This document shows positions 27,544-39,414 of a stretch of DNA of 64,000 nucleotides, one piece after another; the first letter of the stretch is position 1; every line of letters starts with the position of its first letter. Origin of the DNA: Rodentibacter sp. JRC1 (lineage in GTDB: Bacteria; Pseudomonadota; Gammaproteobacteria; Enterobacterales; Pasteurellaceae); contig NZ_BPWA01000001.1 in assembly GCF_020521555.1 (NCBI RefSeq), forward strand, positions 1,922,001-1,986,000. The letters run 5' to 3'. Made by a program: the position numbers and the translations under genes. The notes below the pieces were generated by a model that did not search any database, was not told the origin of the DNA, and worked only from the letters and a program-made list of their open reading frames with translations.

Positions 27544-28329
27544 TTACCCCGCCCCAAACATAATAGCCGTTAAAATAAAATCTAGCCCAAGTACCACCAA
27601 GGATGCGTGGACCACGGTTCTGGTTGTGGCTTGACTGATACCTTCTGATGTCGGAACACAATCATAGCCGTTGAATAACGCAATCCATACTACCGCAATA
27701 GCGAAGAATACGCTTTTAATAAATCCGTTAAGAATGTCGTAGCTCCAGCTTACCGCATTTTGCATAACCGACCAAAAGCTACCGGCATCCACACCTTTCC
27801 AATCTACGCCCACAAGAGAACCGCCCCAAATACCAATAGCAATAAAGATAATGGAAAGTATCGGCATCGCAATGATCCCCGCCCAAAAGCGGGGCGCAAT
27901 CACTCGGCGAAGCGGATCAACCGCCATCATCTCTAGGCTAGAAAGCTGTTCCGTCGCTTTCATTAAGCCGATTTCAGCTGTAAGCGCAGATCCCGCACGA
28001 CCGGCGAATAAAAGTGCGGTCACAACCGGCCCTAATTCCCGCAAAAGCGAAAGGGCTACGAGTTGTCCAAGGCTGGTTTCGGCAGAAAAATCCACTAATA
28101 CCACATAGCCTTGTAAGCCTAACACCATACCGATAAATAAGCCTGAAAGCATCACAATGAGTAAGGATTGTACGCCTAAAACATACAGTTGCTTAATCAA
28201 CAAGGGGAAATGTTTGCGAACTTGCGGTTTTCCCACTAATGCGCCGAACAACATAAATCCCGCACGTCCTAAGGCACGGAAAAAACGGATTACATTACTC
28301 CCAAGAGAAGAAATCATATCTAATATCAT
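27544..28329 (-). CDS. mlaE: Phospholipid ABC transporter permease MlaE
   Basis: MlaE is the integral membrane permease of MlaFEDB, 261 residues with about five membrane segments. Family motifs include [26 protein letters not shown] and the [22 protein letters not shown] coupling segment. Its start overlaps the mlaF stop by 4 bases. An uptake word is embedded in the coding sequence near 28012. Confidence 0.95.
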   Translation of the reverse strand: MILDMISSLGSNVIRFFRALGRAGFMLFGALVGKPQVRKHFPLLIKQLYVLGVQSLLIVMLSGLFIGMVLGLQGYVVLVDFSAETSLGQLVALSLLRELGPVVTALLFAGRAGSALTAEIGLMKATEQLSSLEMMAVDPLRRVIAPRFWAGIIAMPILSIIFIAIGIWGGSLVGVDWKGVDAGSFWSVMQNAVSWSYDILNGFIKSVFFAIAVVWIALFNGYDCVPTSEGISQATTRTVVHASLVVLGLDFILTAIMFGAG

Positions 28330-29120
28330 TGAAATAATTCCTCCACATAATCACTTGCCGGATAATGAAATTTCACCGGTCCGTCAGCTTCCCCTTTCAA
28401 GAATTGCAATACTTGCGGATCTTTACTTGCAAGTAATTGCTCGGAAGTCCCCTCTGCAATAACGTGTTTATCCGCAATAATATAAGCATAGTCGGCAATA
28501 CTTAATACTTCCTGCACATCATGGGAAACCACTATGGAGGTGAGATTCAAGGCTTCATTCAAGCGTTTAATCAAACTCACAATAACGCCCATACTAATCG
28601 GATCTTGCCCTGTAAAAGGCTCATCAAACATCATTAAATCAGGATCTAATGCAATCGCACGCGCTAATGCGGCACGGCGTGCCATACCGCCTGAAAGCTC
28701 GGACGGCATTAATTTTGCTGCGCCACGCAATCCCACCGCTTCCAATTTCATAAGTACGATCTGACGAATTAAACTTTCCGGTAAACGGGTATGTTCTCGA
28801 ATAGGGAATGCTACGTTATCAAAAGTAGAAATATCCGTAAAAAGCGCACCGGATTGAAATAACATTCCCATACGTTTGCGCACTTCATAAAGCTCACGAT
28901 TGGAAAGATGACAAATATCTTTATCGTCAAACCGAATTTCGCCTTTTTCCGGATACAGTTGCCCACCGATTAACTTTAGCAGCGTGGTTTTTCCGATCCC
29001 TGACGGCCCCATAATTGCCGTAATTTTGCCTTTTTGAATTTTCAGATTCAGGTTATCGTAAATCACCCGCTCACCCCGTTTAAAGGTCAGGTTTTTGACT
29101 TCAATTAGATTTTGGTTCAT
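28326..29120 (-). CDS. mlaF: Phospholipid ABC transporter ATPase MlaF
   Basis: MlaF is the ATPase of the phospholipid transporter, the first gene of the mlaFEDCB-ibaG-murA run. The 264-residue sequence shows Walker [12 protein letters not shown] (about residues 38-48), ABC signature LSGGMARR, Walker B DLMMFDEP and the switch His in VVSHD. The C-terminal tail ([12 protein letters not shown]) is the MlaF-type extension that contacts the neighbouring MlaF/MlaB. The promoter should lie in the 29121-29212 gap. Confidence 0.95.
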   Translation of the reverse strand: MNQNLIEVKNLTFKRGERVIYDNLNLKIQKGKITAIMGPSGIGKTTLLKLIGGQLYPEKGEIRFDDKDICHLSNRELYEVRKRMGMLFQSGALFTDISTFDNVAFPIREHTRLPESLIRQIVLMKLEAVGLRGAAKLMPSELSGGMARRAALARAIALDPDLMMFDEPFTGQDPISMGVIVSLIKRLNEALNLTSIVVSHDVQEVLSIADYAYIIADKHVIAEGTSEQLLASKDPQVLQFLKGEADGPVKFHYPASDYVEELFQ

Positions 29121-29212
29121 TAAAATCTCATTTCTGCTAAGTGTTTTTTAAAATCACTAATAATATCAATATGATGATGAGTTTCCCCACCAATAAAGTG
29201 CGGTCGTTTTGA

Positions 29213-30751
29213 CTATCGTTTTTGTGAAAGGTTCAGCCGATGGTGAACAAATTTCATCATACCGCGCAATACTAAAAACAATAGCATCAAACCATAAAGC
29301 GGCAGATTACCAAGCACAGAATAAGGCGTTTTACCCTCAGTCGGCGCAATTTTGTGGGTTAATGTCGTTTCCACAAACTGAGGCGCTTGCGCCAAAATCT
29401 GCCCCTTTTCTCCGATAAACACGGTGATCCCCGTGTTAGTTGCACGAACCAAAGGCTTGCCTAACTCCAAAGCCCGCATTCTTGCCATTTGCAAATGCTG
29501 CCAAGGTCCAATAGAGTCCCCAAACCACGCATCATTAGAAATAGTAAGTAAATAGTCCGTGTCTTTTTTTAGGTTTTCACGCACTTGTTCACCAAAAATA
29601 ATTTCATAGCAAATAGCCGGTGAAAAAGCACGATGTTTAGCCAATAAAGAAGGCTGTATCGCCTCACCGCTTTGGAAAGCGGACATCGGCAAATTAAAAA
29701 CGGAATTTAACGGGCGCAATAAATTTTCTAGCGGCACGTATTCGCCAAAAGGCACAAGATGATGCTTGGCATAACGATTCGCAGTATCCAATTGATAAGG
29801 AAAATCAGGGTTTCCTGCCGTCACAATCGAATTAAGCAATTTACCTGATTTATCATCTTGATACACCGTCCCCACCATAATTTCGGTTTTTGTTTCCCTT
29901 GCTGAACGATCAAGGGTCTCAAAAAACGGCACTATCGCATTTTCAAGGGTCGGCAAAGCCGATTCCGGTAGAATGATCAGATCGGTCTTACCCAAATTTT
30001 CAGCGATTAATTTCTGATAAATTTCTAATGTGGAATAAAAATAGGCAGGATCCCATTTCAAATTTTGTTCAATATTCCCCTGCACTAAAGTGATGGAAAT
30101 AGCTTTATCCTCTATTGATCTCACAAAATGGATACGTGATGAGTAGACGCCTAATCCCCCTACAACCGCTAACAATAAGAGATTTACCGATACTAACTTA
30201 ACATTTTTTATTTTGAGTAAAGCAAAAATAGCATTAAAAATAACCGCACTTGCCCATACGACAAAAAAAGTTAAACCCGTTACACCAAAAATCGGAGCGA
30301 TACCGGAAAACGGACCGTCAATTTGTGTATAACCGAACTGTAACCAAGGAAAACCGGTAAAAATCCAACCTCTGAGAAATTCGGTGAATGTCCAAATTGC
30401 TGCAAAAATGACCGCACTTTGCACCTGAAAACGTTGCACAATATAGGTGAAAAGCATCGGGTAAAGGGCGAGATAAGCAGAAAGCAGCCCCACCAATAAA
30501 TAACTTATCTCTAAAGATGCGCCGCCGAATTGATGAATACTCACATTCAACCAATTTACACCGAAGCAGAAAAAAGCCATAGACCATAAAAACGCACCTA
30601 AAAGTGCGGTGGATTTTTTCGGAGTTTTTGCAACATAAAGTAACCCGAGAACGGATACATACGCTAATCCCCAATAATCAAAAGGAGAAAAGGCATAAAC
30701 GCCGAGAATACCGGAAATGATAGCAATGAGGTAAACAGAATATTTTTTCAT
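29213..30751 (-). CDS. lnt: Apolipoprotein N-acyltransferase Lnt
   Basis: Lnt adds the third acyl chain to the N-terminal cysteine of lipoproteins in the inner membrane. The 512-residue protein has about six N-terminal membrane segments, then a periplasmic nitrilase-type domain. The catalytic triad is visible as Glu in LIILPESALP, Lys in the TLDRSARETKTEIMVGTV region and Cys in SPAICYEIIFGE, with the conserved FGEYVP loop. It is preceded on the same strand by corC, a common pairing. Confidence 0.95.
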   Translation of the reverse strand: MKKYSVYLIAIISGILGVYAFSPFDYWGLAYVSVLGLLYVAKTPKKSTALLGAFLWSMAFFCFGVNWLNVSIHQFGGASLEISYLLVGLLSAYLALYPMLFTYIVQRFQVQSAVIFAAIWTFTEFLRGWIFTGFPWLQFGYTQIDGPFSGIAPIFGVTGLTFFVVWASAVIFNAIFALLKIKNVKLVSVNLLLLAVVGGLGVYSSRIHFVRSIEDKAISITLVQGNIEQNLKWDPAYFYSTLEIYQKLIAENLGKTDLIILPESALPTLENAIVPFFETLDRSARETKTEIMVGTVYQDDKSGKLLNSIVTAGNPDFPYQLDTANRYAKHHLVPFGEYVPLENLLRPLNSVFNLPMSAFQSGEAIQPSLLAKHRAFSPAICYEIIFGEQVRENLKKDTDYLLTISNDAWFGDSIGPWQHLQMARMRALELGKPLVRATNTGITVFIGEKGQILAQAPQFVETTLTHKIAPTEGKTPYSVLGNLPLYGLMLLFLVLRGMMKFVHHRLNLSQKR

Positions 30752-30782
30752 AAAAAACGAGGGGCGTATGCCTACGCCCTTT

Positions 30783-30829
30783 GATGTATCAATTTAAAAA
30801 TAGATGTATCAATTTAAAAATAAATGTAT
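30783..30829. repeat. Short tandem repeat (20 bp, two and a third copies)
   Basis: GATGTATCAATTTAAAAATA occurs at 30783-30802 and again, identical, at 30803-30822, then starts a third time (AATGTAT). It lies between corC and lnt. It could vary in copy number by slippage. Confidence 0.8.
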
Positions 30830-30862
30830 GTAAATACGCACGATAAAAACGGAGAAAGCAAA

Positions 30863-31762
30863 TTACGCCGTTTTTTCTTCCGAAGCTTCCATCTCCGACA
30901 AACGCTCATCCGGTACGGTAACACGAAGCTGAATTAAACGGCGACTATCAGCGGAAGTCACTTTAAATTGCAGATTTTCTAAAGTAATTTCTTCACCGCG
31001 TTTCGGCAAATAACCGAAAGCCTGCATTACCAAACCGCCGATGGTATCCACTTCTTCATCATCAAAACGGGTGTTGAATTGGGCGTTAAAATCATCAATA
31101 TCCGTTAGCGCACGCACCGCATAGGTATGACGTGAAAGCTGGCGAATATCGGCGATTTCTTCTTCATCGAATTCATCTTCAATATCACCCACAATTTGTT
31201 CCAAAATATCTTCAATCGTCACCAGCCCGGATACCGCGCCAAATTCATCGACCACAATCGCCATATGAAAACGCTCCGAACGGAAATCTTTCAACATTCT
31301 ATCGACCCGTTTACTCTCCGGTACAATTACAGCAGGGCGTAAAAGTTTCGATAAATCAAATTCTTCCGCATCTTCACGCAAAAATTTCAGCAAATCTTTC
31401 GCATGTAAAATACCGGCGATATTATCCCGATCATCCGCATCGGCAATAACAGGAAAACGTGAATGCGCCGATTCAATAATCGTATTCAAACAAATACTTA
31501 AATCTTCTTGCTCTTCAATAAAAACAATTTGAGAGCGAGGAATCATAATATCACGCACGCGAAGCTCGGCAATTTCCATCACGCCTTCAATCATTTCACG
31601 GGTATTTTGATCGATGAGATCATTTTGTTCAGAATCACGAATCACCTCGACAAGCTCTTCACGATTTTTTAGTTCGCCTTGAAAAAAGCGACTAAATAAA
31701 GATTGGAAAAAAGGCTTTTTAATACTTTCTGATTGAGTTGAATTTTGCTGTTCTTCGTTCAT
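30863..31762 (-). CDS. corC: CorC/HlyC-family CBS-domain protein
   Basis: This 299-residue cytoplasmic CNNM/CorC relative has paired CBS domains ([17 protein letters not shown]...[63 protein letters not shown]). A C-terminal CorC_HlyC domain follows. It is described in enterobacteria as a modulator of magnesium and cobalt efflux. An acidic stretch [11 protein letters not shown] joins the domains. The gene sits directly upstream of lnt, as in E. coli (ybeX-lnt). Confidence 0.92.
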   Translation of the reverse strand: MNEEQQNSTQSESIKKPFFQSLFSRFFQGELKNREELVEVIRDSEQNDLIDQNTREMIEGVMEIAELRVRDIMIPRSQIVFIEEQEDLSICLNTIIESAHSRFPVIADADDRDNIAGILHAKDLLKFLREDAEEFDLSKLLRPAVIVPESKRVDRMLKDFRSERFHMAIVVDEFGAVSGLVTIEDILEQIVGDIEDEFDEEEIADIRQLSRHTYAVRALTDIDDFNAQFNTRFDDEEVDTIGGLVMQAFGYLPKRGEEITLENLQFKVTSADSRRLIQLRVTVPDERLSEMEASEEKTA

Positions 31763-32056
31763 AGTTGTCTTAGCAGTCTATTTTCATTTCGACAAGAGAA
31801 CCGCTATTCTACAAGCTAAGCGATATAAAAGTAAGCTTAATTTGCAAAAGTTCGGTCAATTTTAGCGGTATTACATTATTATGTAGCAATTGCACAAATC
31901 ATCGATATTATGTATCAGCTGCACAAAACAGAGTAGGATGTGTTAGCCAAAGGCGTAACGCACCGTTAACCCTAAGTTTGGTGCGTTACGGCAAGCCTAA
32001 CGCCCCCTACATTTGAATTAAAAACAACCTTTTGTGCAAGTTTTACCGCACTTTTC
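31763..32056. repeat. Intergenic repeat cluster (modular repeat, copy 3)
   Basis: Two direct copies of the arm are seen: ATTATGTAGCAATTGCACAA (31878-31897) and ATATTATGTATCAGCTGCAC (31905 on). They are followed by a long inverted repeat, GTAGGATGTGTTAGCC... (31933-31964) against ...GCCTAACGCCCCCTAC (31980-32010), and then by TTTTGTGCAAG and an inverted uptake word (ACCGCACTT, about 32044). No gene is present. The hairpin probably also terminates the galM transcript. Confidence 0.75.
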
Positions 32057-33079
32057 TTATAAGAACCTAAACTCCGTCCACTGATAATACCGTTCTCCGG
32101 CTTTTTGAATACCGCCGTAATTTTGCCATTCGGGGTGATTCGGTGTATCCGGTAGGCATTGGGTTTCTAGTGCGATACCTGAAAAATCGGCATACTGTTC
32201 ACTGTTTCTTGTCGGTGTTCCCATAAGGTAATTTCCGGTATAAACCTGTAATGCTGCCTGAGAAGTGCGTACTTCTAAACTTAGATCAGCGTTTGGTGAG
32301 GTAAGCAATGCGCACGGTTTTTGCCAAGCTTTATTAACGATAAAAGAATGATCGTATCCCTTGACGAGCAGTTGTTCGCCTTGCAAAAAATCTTGCTTAA
32401 TGGGTTTTGCAAGACGAAAATCAAAACTTGTTCCCACCACGTGTTTCAGCGGGGAGTTAGGAATACCTTCGTTATCAACCGGTAAATAGAAATCGGCATT
32501 TAAACGTAGGCTGTGTTCACGTACATCGGAGCCTTGTTCGGCATTTTCTAAGTTAAAATAAGCGTGATTGGTGAGGTTTAAAGCGGTATCTTTATCACTC
32601 ACGCCTTCATATTCGATTTTTACGCTATTTTCCTCCGTAAGGCTGTATGTAACCGCCACTTCTACATTACCGGGAAAGCCTTGATCGCCATCAGCGGAAA
32701 AAAGTGAAAAACGCACGGAATTTTCACCGCACTTTTCAATCGCCCAACGCCGCTTGTCAAAGCCTTCACCGCCATGCAGTTGGTGTTTCCCTTGATTTGC
32801 CGTAAGATGAACTTTCTCCCCCTTTAATTCAAATTGCGCATTGGCGATACGATTTGCATAACGCCCCACACTTGCGCCTAAATAGGCTTGCTGAATGGGA
32901 TAATCTTCAATTTTACAGCCCAACAATACTTCGCGTAATTCACCGTTCACCGGCACTTGGCAAGAGAGCCAAGTCGCCCCCCAATCCATCACTTTGATGC
33001 GCATTCCTTTTTGATTTTGCAATGTTATAACTTGGTACGGCACGCTATCCGGCGCATTGAAAATTGTTTTTTCGATCAT
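32057..33079 (-). CDS. galM: Aldose 1-epimerase (galactose mutarotase)
   Basis: GalM interconverts alpha and beta anomers of galactose so that GalK receives the alpha form. The 340-residue beta-sandwich protein has the conserved GASVGRYANRI, LHGGEGFDKR and TNHAYFNLE segments with catalytic His (ALNLTNHAYFNL), and the late ETQCLPDTPNHP with the catalytic Glu. It begins 9 bases after galK and is the last gene of galTKM. AAGGGAAAATA lies before the ATG. Confidence 0.95.
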   Translation of the reverse strand: MIEKTIFNAPDSVPYQVITLQNQKGMRIKVMDWGATWLSCQVPVNGELREVLLGCKIEDYPIQQAYLGASVGRYANRIANAQFELKGEKVHLTANQGKHQLHGGEGFDKRRWAIEKCGENSVRFSLFSADGDQGFPGNVEVAVTYSLTEENSVKIEYEGVSDKDTALNLTNHAYFNLENAEQGSDVREHSLRLNADFYLPVDNEGIPNSPLKHVVGTSFDFRLAKPIKQDFLQGEQLLVKGYDHSFIVNKAWQKPCALLTSPNADLSLEVRTSQAALQVYTGNYLMGTPTRNSEQYADFSGIALETQCLPDTPNHPEWQNYGGIQKAGERYYQWTEFRFL

Positions 33080-33088
33080 TATTTTCCC

Positions 33089-34243
33089 TTAAATCACACG
33101 CACACCTTGCGATGCGGTACAGACATAAAATGTTTCTTTTAATCCGGTCGTTTTTTCATAATTCTCGGCAATAATCTTGCGTATGGATTCGACTTTAGAA
33201 TGCGGCGCAAGTGCAACGATACAGCCGCCGAAACCACCTCCCGTCATCCGAGCTCCGCCGGTTTTTCCGATAACGAGCTGCGCAAGCTCAACAAGGTAAT
33301 CAATTTGTGGAACGGTAATTTCAAAATCATCTCGCATTGAATCGTGCGATTGTGCCATTAATTCACCTAAGCGGGTTAAGTCATTGTGTTTCAAGGCTTG
33401 TACCGCATCCAACACCCGTTGATTTTCCGTCACAACATGACGGGCACGTTTTGCGACGAGGGGATCAAGTGCGGTCAATTCCGCTTCTTTTTCTTTAAAT
33501 TGCGCCACCGATACATCGCGCAAGGCTTTTACGCCGAAAAATTCGGCTGCCCGTTCACATTGTCGGCGGCGGGTATTGTATTCTCCCGTCACTAAATCAT
33601 GTGGAACATTGGAATTAACGATAATGACCGACACATCATTAGGCACGGGAGTCGGTAGGGTTTCAAGGCTACGGCAATCAATCATTAACAGATGATCTTC
33701 TTGTCCGAGGGCAGAAATAAGCTGATCCATATTGCCACAATTTGCCCCCACAAATTGGTTTTCGGCTTTTTGACCGTTAAGGGCGATATCCGTATGAGAA
33801 AGCGGTAAATCGCCCAATTGTTGACAAAATTTGCCTACCGCCACCTCTAATGAAGCAGACGAACTTAAGCCCGATGAAAGCGGCACATTACCGGAAATTA
33901 CAAGATCTGAGCCTTGTTTGAAATCAGGACAACGTTCTTGAATAAATTTCACCACACCGCGCACATAATTTGCCCATTTATGAGGGCTTTTTTCAATCGT
34001 TTCATCAAGAGAAAATTCATCGGTTTCATCAAGATCGGCTGCGTAAACATTCCAACGATGATCATCGCGTTTTATACCGGTAACCGCCGTACCGAAATTA
34101 ATGGCGCAAGGCATAACAAAGCCATCATTGTAATCGGTGTGTTCACCGATAATATTGACCCGTCCCGGGGCATAAGTCGTTAATGTCGGTTGTGTGTTGA
34201 ATTTTTGGGTGAAGATTTGTTGAGCTTGTTGGATTGACGTCAT
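33089..34243 (-). CDS. galK: Galactokinase
   Basis: GalK phosphorylates alpha-D-galactose with ATP. The 384-residue GHMP kinase shows the N-terminal galactose signature [22 protein letters not shown], the ATP loop [15 protein letters not shown] and the C-terminal [17 protein letters not shown]. It is preceded by an A-rich ribosome site (AAGGAAAAAAAATAATATG region). A hairpin lies in the 128-base gap from galT. Confidence 0.96.
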   Translation of the reverse strand: MTSIQQAQQIFTQKFNTQPTLTTYAPGRVNIIGEHTDYNDGFVMPCAINFGTAVTGIKRDDHRWNVYAADLDETDEFSLDETIEKSPHKWANYVRGVVKFIQERCPDFKQGSDLVISGNVPLSSGLSSSASLEVAVGKFCQQLGDLPLSHTDIALNGQKAENQFVGANCGNMDQLISALGQEDHLLMIDCRSLETLPTPVPNDVSVIIVNSNVPHDLVTGEYNTRRRQCERAAEFFGVKALRDVSVAQFKEKEAELTALDPLVAKRARHVVTENQRVLDAVQALKHNDLTRLGELMAQSHDSMRDDFEITVPQIDYLVELAQLVIGKTGGARMTGGGFGGCIVALAPHSKVESIRKIIAENYEKTTGLKETFYVCTASQGVRVI

Positions 34244-34306
34244 ATTATTTTTTTCCTTCCGAAATACTTAGAATAATGAATGATCTTCAATAAAATATCA
34301 CTTTTC

Positions 34307-34347
34307 CTTTGGGGAAATAGGCTGTATCAATTGATTTTTCCCCAAAG
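34307..34347. other. Inverted repeat between galT and galK
   Basis: CTTTGGGGAAA (34307-34317) is perfectly complementary to TTTCCCCAAAG (34337-34347) across a 19-base loop. There is no T-run on the transcribed strand. It may be an mRNA processing or stability element rather than a terminator. Confidence 0.5.
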
Positions 34348-34371
34348 AAAAGGCTGTTAACCGTGGGCAAT

Positions 34372-35445
<1,074 letters not shown>

Positions 35446-35464
35446 TTAAAGCTCCTTTATTATT

Positions 35465-35476
35465 GTAAACGGTTAC
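35465..35476. promoter_or_regulatory. GalR/GalS-like operator near galT
   Basis: GTAAACGGTTAC is a near-palindrome of the LacI/GalR operator type (GTAANC-GNTTAC). It is placed about 20 bases upstream of galT and resembles the sites at 35585 and 36695. Confidence 0.6.
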
Positions 35477-35518
35477 ATAAAATAATATGTGTAAGATAGC
35501 AAATTAGAAAAAATAAAC

Positions 35519-35534
35519 CGTGATCTACGTCACA
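35519..35534. promoter_or_regulatory. CRP site in the galT-galS control region
   Basis: CGTGATCTACGTCACA matches TGTGA-N6-TCACA with one mismatch. Confidence 0.65.
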
Positions 35535-35559
35535 AAATAAAAATATAGCCGAATTTTTT

Positions 35560-35575
35560 TGTGATCTTGGTTACA
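35560..35575. promoter_or_regulatory. Second CRP-like site in the galT-galS control region
   Basis: TGTGATCTTGGTTACA matches the CRP consensus with one mismatch. Confidence 0.6.
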
Positions 35576-35584
35576 AATAAAAAA

Positions 35585-35596
35585 GTAACCGTTTCC
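35585..35596. promoter_or_regulatory. GalR/GalS-like operator near galS
   Basis: GTAACCGTTTCC lies 62 bases before the galS start and shares the core of the other two proposed operators. Confidence 0.55.
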
Positions 35597-35657
35597 AATT
35601 TTATTTAAAAATCGCTATGATAATTTCATCGTCATTGAGTAAATGAGACTATTTCCT

Positions 35658-36659
35658 ATGAGTACTATCCATGATGTTGCCGAACTCGCTAATGTTTCTG
35701 TCGCCACGGTATCCCGTGTTTTACATAATCATACTTCCGTTAGTCAAAAAACACGTATTGCCGTTCAAAATGCGATTGCCCAATTAGGTTATCAACCCAA
35801 TGCAAACGCACAGGCGCTTGCCGTACAAAATACCGACACTATCGGTGTTGTCGTGACAGATGTAACCGATACTTTTTTTGCAATTCTTGTTAAAGCAGTA
35901 GATAAGGTGGCGGAAGTACATAATAAAAGTATTTTAATCGGTATAGGATACCATCATGCTGAAAAGGAGCGTGAGGCAATCAATACGTTATTGCGCAAGC
36001 GTTGTAGCTGTTTAGTCGTGCATTCTAAGGCACTTTCCGATGAAGAATTAATCAGCTATTTAGAAAGGGTGAACGGTATGGTGATTATCAATCGGGTTAT
36101 CAAGGGCTATGAAAATCGCTGCGTAAGTTTGGATAATCAAAAAGGAACTTATCTTGCAACGGAAATGCTCATTCGTTATGGACATAAAAAAATTGCGTAT
36201 ATCGGCTCTGATCATGCTATTTCTGACGAAGCGGAGCGTAAAATAGGCTATCTTAAAGCATTAAAGGCACACAATTATCCTATTGTTGAACATGCCATCA
36301 CCCATAATTCTCCCGATTTTGAGGGAGGTGAACAAGCTATGATTGATTTACTCAGTTACAACAAGGATTTAACGGCGGTTGTCGCTTATAACGACTCTAT
36401 GGCTGCGGGGGCAATCTCCGTATTAAATGAAAACAATATCAATGTACCAAGTCAATTTTCCATCATCGGTTTTGATGATATGCCAATTGCGCGCTATCTT
36501 ATTCCAAAATTAACAACCGTTCGCTATCCTATTGATTTAATGGCAACTTATGCCGCTAATTTAGCCTTGAGTTTAGTTGATGAAAACGTTCTTCCACCGG
36601 CAATAATCCAATTTAATCCTACGTTAGTACGTCGCTTTTCTGTCGAATCTATTGATTAA
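35658..36659 (+). CDS. galS: Galactose operon repressor, LacI/GalR family
   Basis: The 333-residue repressor starts at ATG 35658 ([25 protein letters not shown]), the normal LacI-family beginning; an in-frame ATG at 35643 adds five residues. After the HTH comes the hinge ([14 protein letters not shown]), then a periplasmic-binding-like sugar domain ([18 protein letters not shown] C-terminal signature). It diverges from galTKM and faces mglBAC, which makes it the obvious regulator of both. GalS and GalR cannot be separated by sequence alone. Confidence 0.9.
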   Translation: MSTIHDVAELANVSVATVSRVLHNHTSVSQKTRIAVQNAIAQLGYQPNANAQALAVQNTDTIGVVVTDVTDTFFAILVKAVDKVAEVHNKSILIGIGYHHAEKEREAINTLLRKRCSCLVVHSKALSDEELISYLERVNGMVIINRVIKGYENRCVSLDNQKGTYLATEMLIRYGHKKIAYIGSDHAISDEAERKIGYLKALKAHNYPIVEHAITHNSPDFEGGEQAMIDLLSYNKDLTAVVAYNDSMAAGAISVLNENNINVPSQFSIIGFDDMPIARYLIPKLTTVRYPIDLMATYAANLALSLVDENVLPPAIIQFNPTLVRRFSVESID

Positions 36660-36661
36660 AT

Positions 36662-36677
36662 TGTGATGAAGGTCACA
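36662..36677. promoter_or_regulatory. CRP site 1 upstream of mglB
   Basis: TGTGATGAAGGTCACA is a perfect TGTGA-N6-TCACA match, directly after the galS stop. Confidence 0.8.
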
Positions 36678-36694
36678 AATTTTAATATTCTTTT

Positions 36695-36706
36695 GTAATC
36701 GTTTCC
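36695..36706. promoter_or_regulatory. GalR/GalS-like operator upstream of mglB
   Basis: GTAATCGTTTCC lies between two CRP sites. This layout suits joint CRP activation and GalS repression of mgl. Confidence 0.65.
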
Positions 36707-36711
36707 ATTTA

Positions 36712-36727
36712 TGTGAGTTTGATCACA
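36712..36727. promoter_or_regulatory. CRP site 2 upstream of mglB
   Basis: TGTGAGTTTGATCACA is a perfect TGTGA-N6-TCACA match, about 90 bases before mglB. Confidence 0.85.
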
Positions 36728-36818
36728 GATTCAAATGTACTTGTTGAGTATAATTTTTAACGAGTTGCAGTAATGGGCAACATATTTAATTAACCTCAAC
36801 TTTTTATAGGAGCGTTTT

Positions 36819-37811
36819 ATGAAAAAAGCAGTACTAAGTGCGGTAGCATTAGCAGTAGGTTTAGGTGCAGCGACAGCAAGCTATGCGGCAGATACCCGCA
36901 TCGGCGTAACTATTTACAAGTATGACGATAATTTTATGTCATTAATGCGTAAAGAAATTAATAAAGAAGCCAAAGCATTAAAAGGCATCGAATTGTTAAT
37001 GAATGATTCCCAAAACGCACAATCCATTCAAAACGACCAAGTTGACGTATTACTTTCAAAAGGCGTAAAAACCCTAGCAATCAACTTAGTTGACCCGGCA
37101 GCCGCACCGACTATTATCGGTAAAGCAAAATCGGATAATGTTCCTGTCGTTTTCTTTAATAAAGATCCGGGCGCAAAAGCGATTTCCTCTTATGATAACG
37201 CTTACTACGTAGGAACTGATCCAAAAGAATCAGGCTTAATTCAAGGTGATTTAATTGCCAAACAATGGAAAGCAATGCCTGCGTTGGATTTAAATAAAGA
37301 CGGCAAAATTCAATATGTACTCTTAAAAGGCGAACCCGGTCATCCTGATGCTGAAGCCCGCACCAAATATGTTATTGAGCAGTTAAATGCACAAGGTATT
37401 CAAACCGAGCAACTCTTCATTGATACCGGTATGTGGGATGCGGCAATGGCGAAAGATAAAGTCGATGCGTGGTTATCCAGTTCTAAAGCCAATGATATCG
37501 AAGTGATCATTTCAAACAATGATGGTATGGCAATGGGCGCGCTTGAAGCAACAAAAGCACACGGTAAAAAATTACCTATCTTTGGTGTAGATGCGCTACC
37601 TGAAGTTTTACAACTTATTAAAAAAGGCGATATTGCCGGTACCGTATTAAATGACGGAGTAAACCAAGGTAAAGCCGTTGTCCAACTTGCAAATAACCTT
37701 TCTCAAGGCAAACCGGCAACCGAAGGAACCAAATGGGAACTAAAAAATCGTGTCGTACGTATTCCTTATGTAGGTATAGATAAAGACAATTTAGCCGAAT
37801 TCTTAAAATAA
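36819..37811 (+). CDS. mglB: D-galactose-binding periplasmic protein MglB
   Basis: MglB binds galactose/glucose in the periplasm for the MglBAC importer. The 330-residue protein has a signal peptide ending near ASYA23. Typical segments are [20 protein letters not shown], the calcium-binding loop [10 protein letters not shown], and pocket residues in [13 protein letters not shown] and [17 protein letters not shown] precedes the ATG. An uptake word overlaps the signal-peptide codons. A strong hairpin follows before mglA. Confidence 0.96.
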   Translation: MKKAVLSAVALAVGLGAATASYAADTRIGVTIYKYDDNFMSLMRKEINKEAKALKGIELLMNDSQNAQSIQNDQVDVLLSKGVKTLAINLVDPAAAPTIIGKAKSDNVPVVFFNKDPGAKAISSYDNAYYVGTDPKESGLIQGDLIAKQWKAMPALDLNKDGKIQYVLLKGEPGHPDAEARTKYVIEQLNAQGIQTEQLFIDTGMWDAAMAKDKVDAWLSSSKANDIEVIISNNDGMAMGALEATKAHGKKLPIFGVDALPEVLQLIKKGDIAGTVLNDGVNQGKAVVQLANNLSQGKPATEGTKWELKNRVVRIPYVGIDKDNLAEFLK

Positions 37812-37830
37812 AAATTAATGATGTAATCTT

Positions 37831-37860
37831 TAGGGGAGTGCCCGACGGCCTCCCTTATTT
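37831..37860 (+). terminator. Attenuating hairpin between mglB and mglA
   Basis: TAGGGGAG with inner GCC pairs with GGC and CTCCCTTA, followed by TTT (37831-37860). Such structures usually lower expression of the ATPase and permease relative to the binding protein. Confidence 0.7.
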
Positions 37861-37875
37861 CAAGTGAGGTTGGGT

Positions 37876-39396
37876 ATGACAGCTCAAAATCCAAGTCAAG
37901 ACAGCCAAGTGCTGCTTACTATGACGAATGTCTGCAAGTCCTTTCCCGGAGTAAAAGCTTTAGATAATGCAAATTTAACCGTCCGCTCACACTCAGTTCA
38001 TGCCTTAATGGGAGAAAACGGTGCGGGAAAATCCACGTTATTAAAATGCTTATTTGGCATTTACGCCAAAGATGAAGGCGAAATTCTCTTTCTTGGTAAA
38101 CCCGTAAATTTTAAAACGTCAAAAGAAGCCCTAGAAAACGGGATTTCAATGGTTCACCAAGAACTAAACTTAGTGCGTCAAACCAGTGTAATGGATAATC
38201 TATGGCTGGGACGCTATCCCCTGAAAGGGCCTTTTGTTGATCACGCAAAAATGTATCGTGATACCAAAGCGATTTTTGATGAATTGGATATTAATATCGA
38301 TCCAAAAGAAAAAGTCGCCAAACTTTCCGTATCACAAATGCAGATGATTGAAATAGCGAAAGCATTTTCATATAACGCAAAAATTGTAATTATGGATGAG
38401 CCTACCTCTTCACTTTCGGAAAAAGAGGTAGAACATCTATTTAAAATTATTCAGAAATTAAAAGATCGTGGTTGTGGCATCATTTATATTTCTCACAAAA
38501 TGGACGAAATCTTTAAAATTTGTGATGAAATTACCATTCTTCGAGATGGAAAATGGATCAATACCGTATCGGTCAAAAGCTCTACAATGGAACAAATCGT
38601 TGCCATGATGGTAGGTCGCGAATTAACACAGCGTTTCCCGGAAAAAACAAACGTACCGAAAGAGGTGATATTAGAAGTTGAACAGCTTACTGCGGTAAAT
38701 CAACCTTCTATTCAAGATGTTTCTTTTGAACTGCGTAAAGGGGAAATTCTAGGTATTGCCGGACTTGTGGGGGCAAAACGAACCGATATTGTGGAAGCGA
38801 TTTTCGGTGTACGCGAACTCCAAAAGGGGACGATCAAATTACACGGAAAAACAGTAAGAAATCGAACCGCACTTGAAGCGATTAATAATGGTTTTGCCTT
38901 AGTCACCGAAGAGCGACGCTCCACAGGGATCTATTCGAATTTAAGCATTGAATTTAATTCATTGATTTCAAATATGAAATCCTATCTCAACCCCTTGGGT
39001 TTACTGAACAATAAAAAAATGCGCAGTGATACTCAATGGGTAATTGATGCAATGAATGTGAAAACGCCATCGCACAAAACGACGATAGGCTCTCTTTCCG
39101 GAGGAAACCAACAAAAGGTGATTATCGGTCGTTGGCTATTAACCCAACCGGAAATTCTGATGCTCGATGAACCGACCAGAGGTATCGACATCGGTGCAAA
39201 ATTTGAGATTTATCAGCTTATTCAAGAACTCGCTAAAAAAGATAAAGGAATCATTATAATTTCATCAGAAATGCCTGAATTATTAGGAATAACCGATCGT
39301 ATTTTAGTCATGAGTAACGGTAAATTAGCCGGAGTTGTGGAAACTGCAAAAACATCTCAAGAAGAAATTTTGCAATTAGCCGCAAAATATTTATAA
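37876..39396 (+). CDS. mglA: Galactose/methyl galactoside importer ATPase MglA
   Basis: This 506-residue protein (ATG 37876, GTGAGG upstream) has two ABC ATPase domains in tandem, as expected for sugar importers. The N-terminal domain has [11 protein letters not shown], and its second half is [14 protein letters not shown] followed by [10 protein letters not shown]. The C-terminal domain has a degenerate Walker A ([13 protein letters not shown]), [15 protein letters not shown] and [14 protein letters not shown]. It energises MglC. A GTG 12 bases upstream is a less likely start. Confidence 0.95.
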   Translation: MTAQNPSQDSQVLLTMTNVCKSFPGVKALDNANLTVRSHSVHALMGENGAGKSTLLKCLFGIYAKDEGEILFLGKPVNFKTSKEALENGISMVHQELNLVRQTSVMDNLWLGRYPLKGPFVDHAKMYRDTKAIFDELDINIDPKEKVAKLSVSQMQMIEIAKAFSYNAKIVIMDEPTSSLSEKEVEHLFKIIQKLKDRGCGIIYISHKMDEIFKICDEITILRDGKWINTVSVKSSTMEQIVAMMVGRELTQRFPEKTNVPKEVILEVEQLTAVNQPSIQDVSFELRKGEILGIAGLVGAKRTDIVEAIFGVRELQKGTIKLHGKTVRNRTALEAINNGFALVTEERRSTGIYSNLSIEFNSLISNMKSYLNPLGLLNNKKMRSDTQWVIDAMNVKTPSHKTTIGSLSGGNQQKVIIGRWLLTQPEILMLDEPTRGIDIGAKFEIYQLIQELAKKDKGIIIISSEMPELLGITDRILVMSNGKLAGVVETAKTSQEEILQLAAKYL

Positions 39397-39414
39397 AACC
39401 AAAAGGAACAGATT

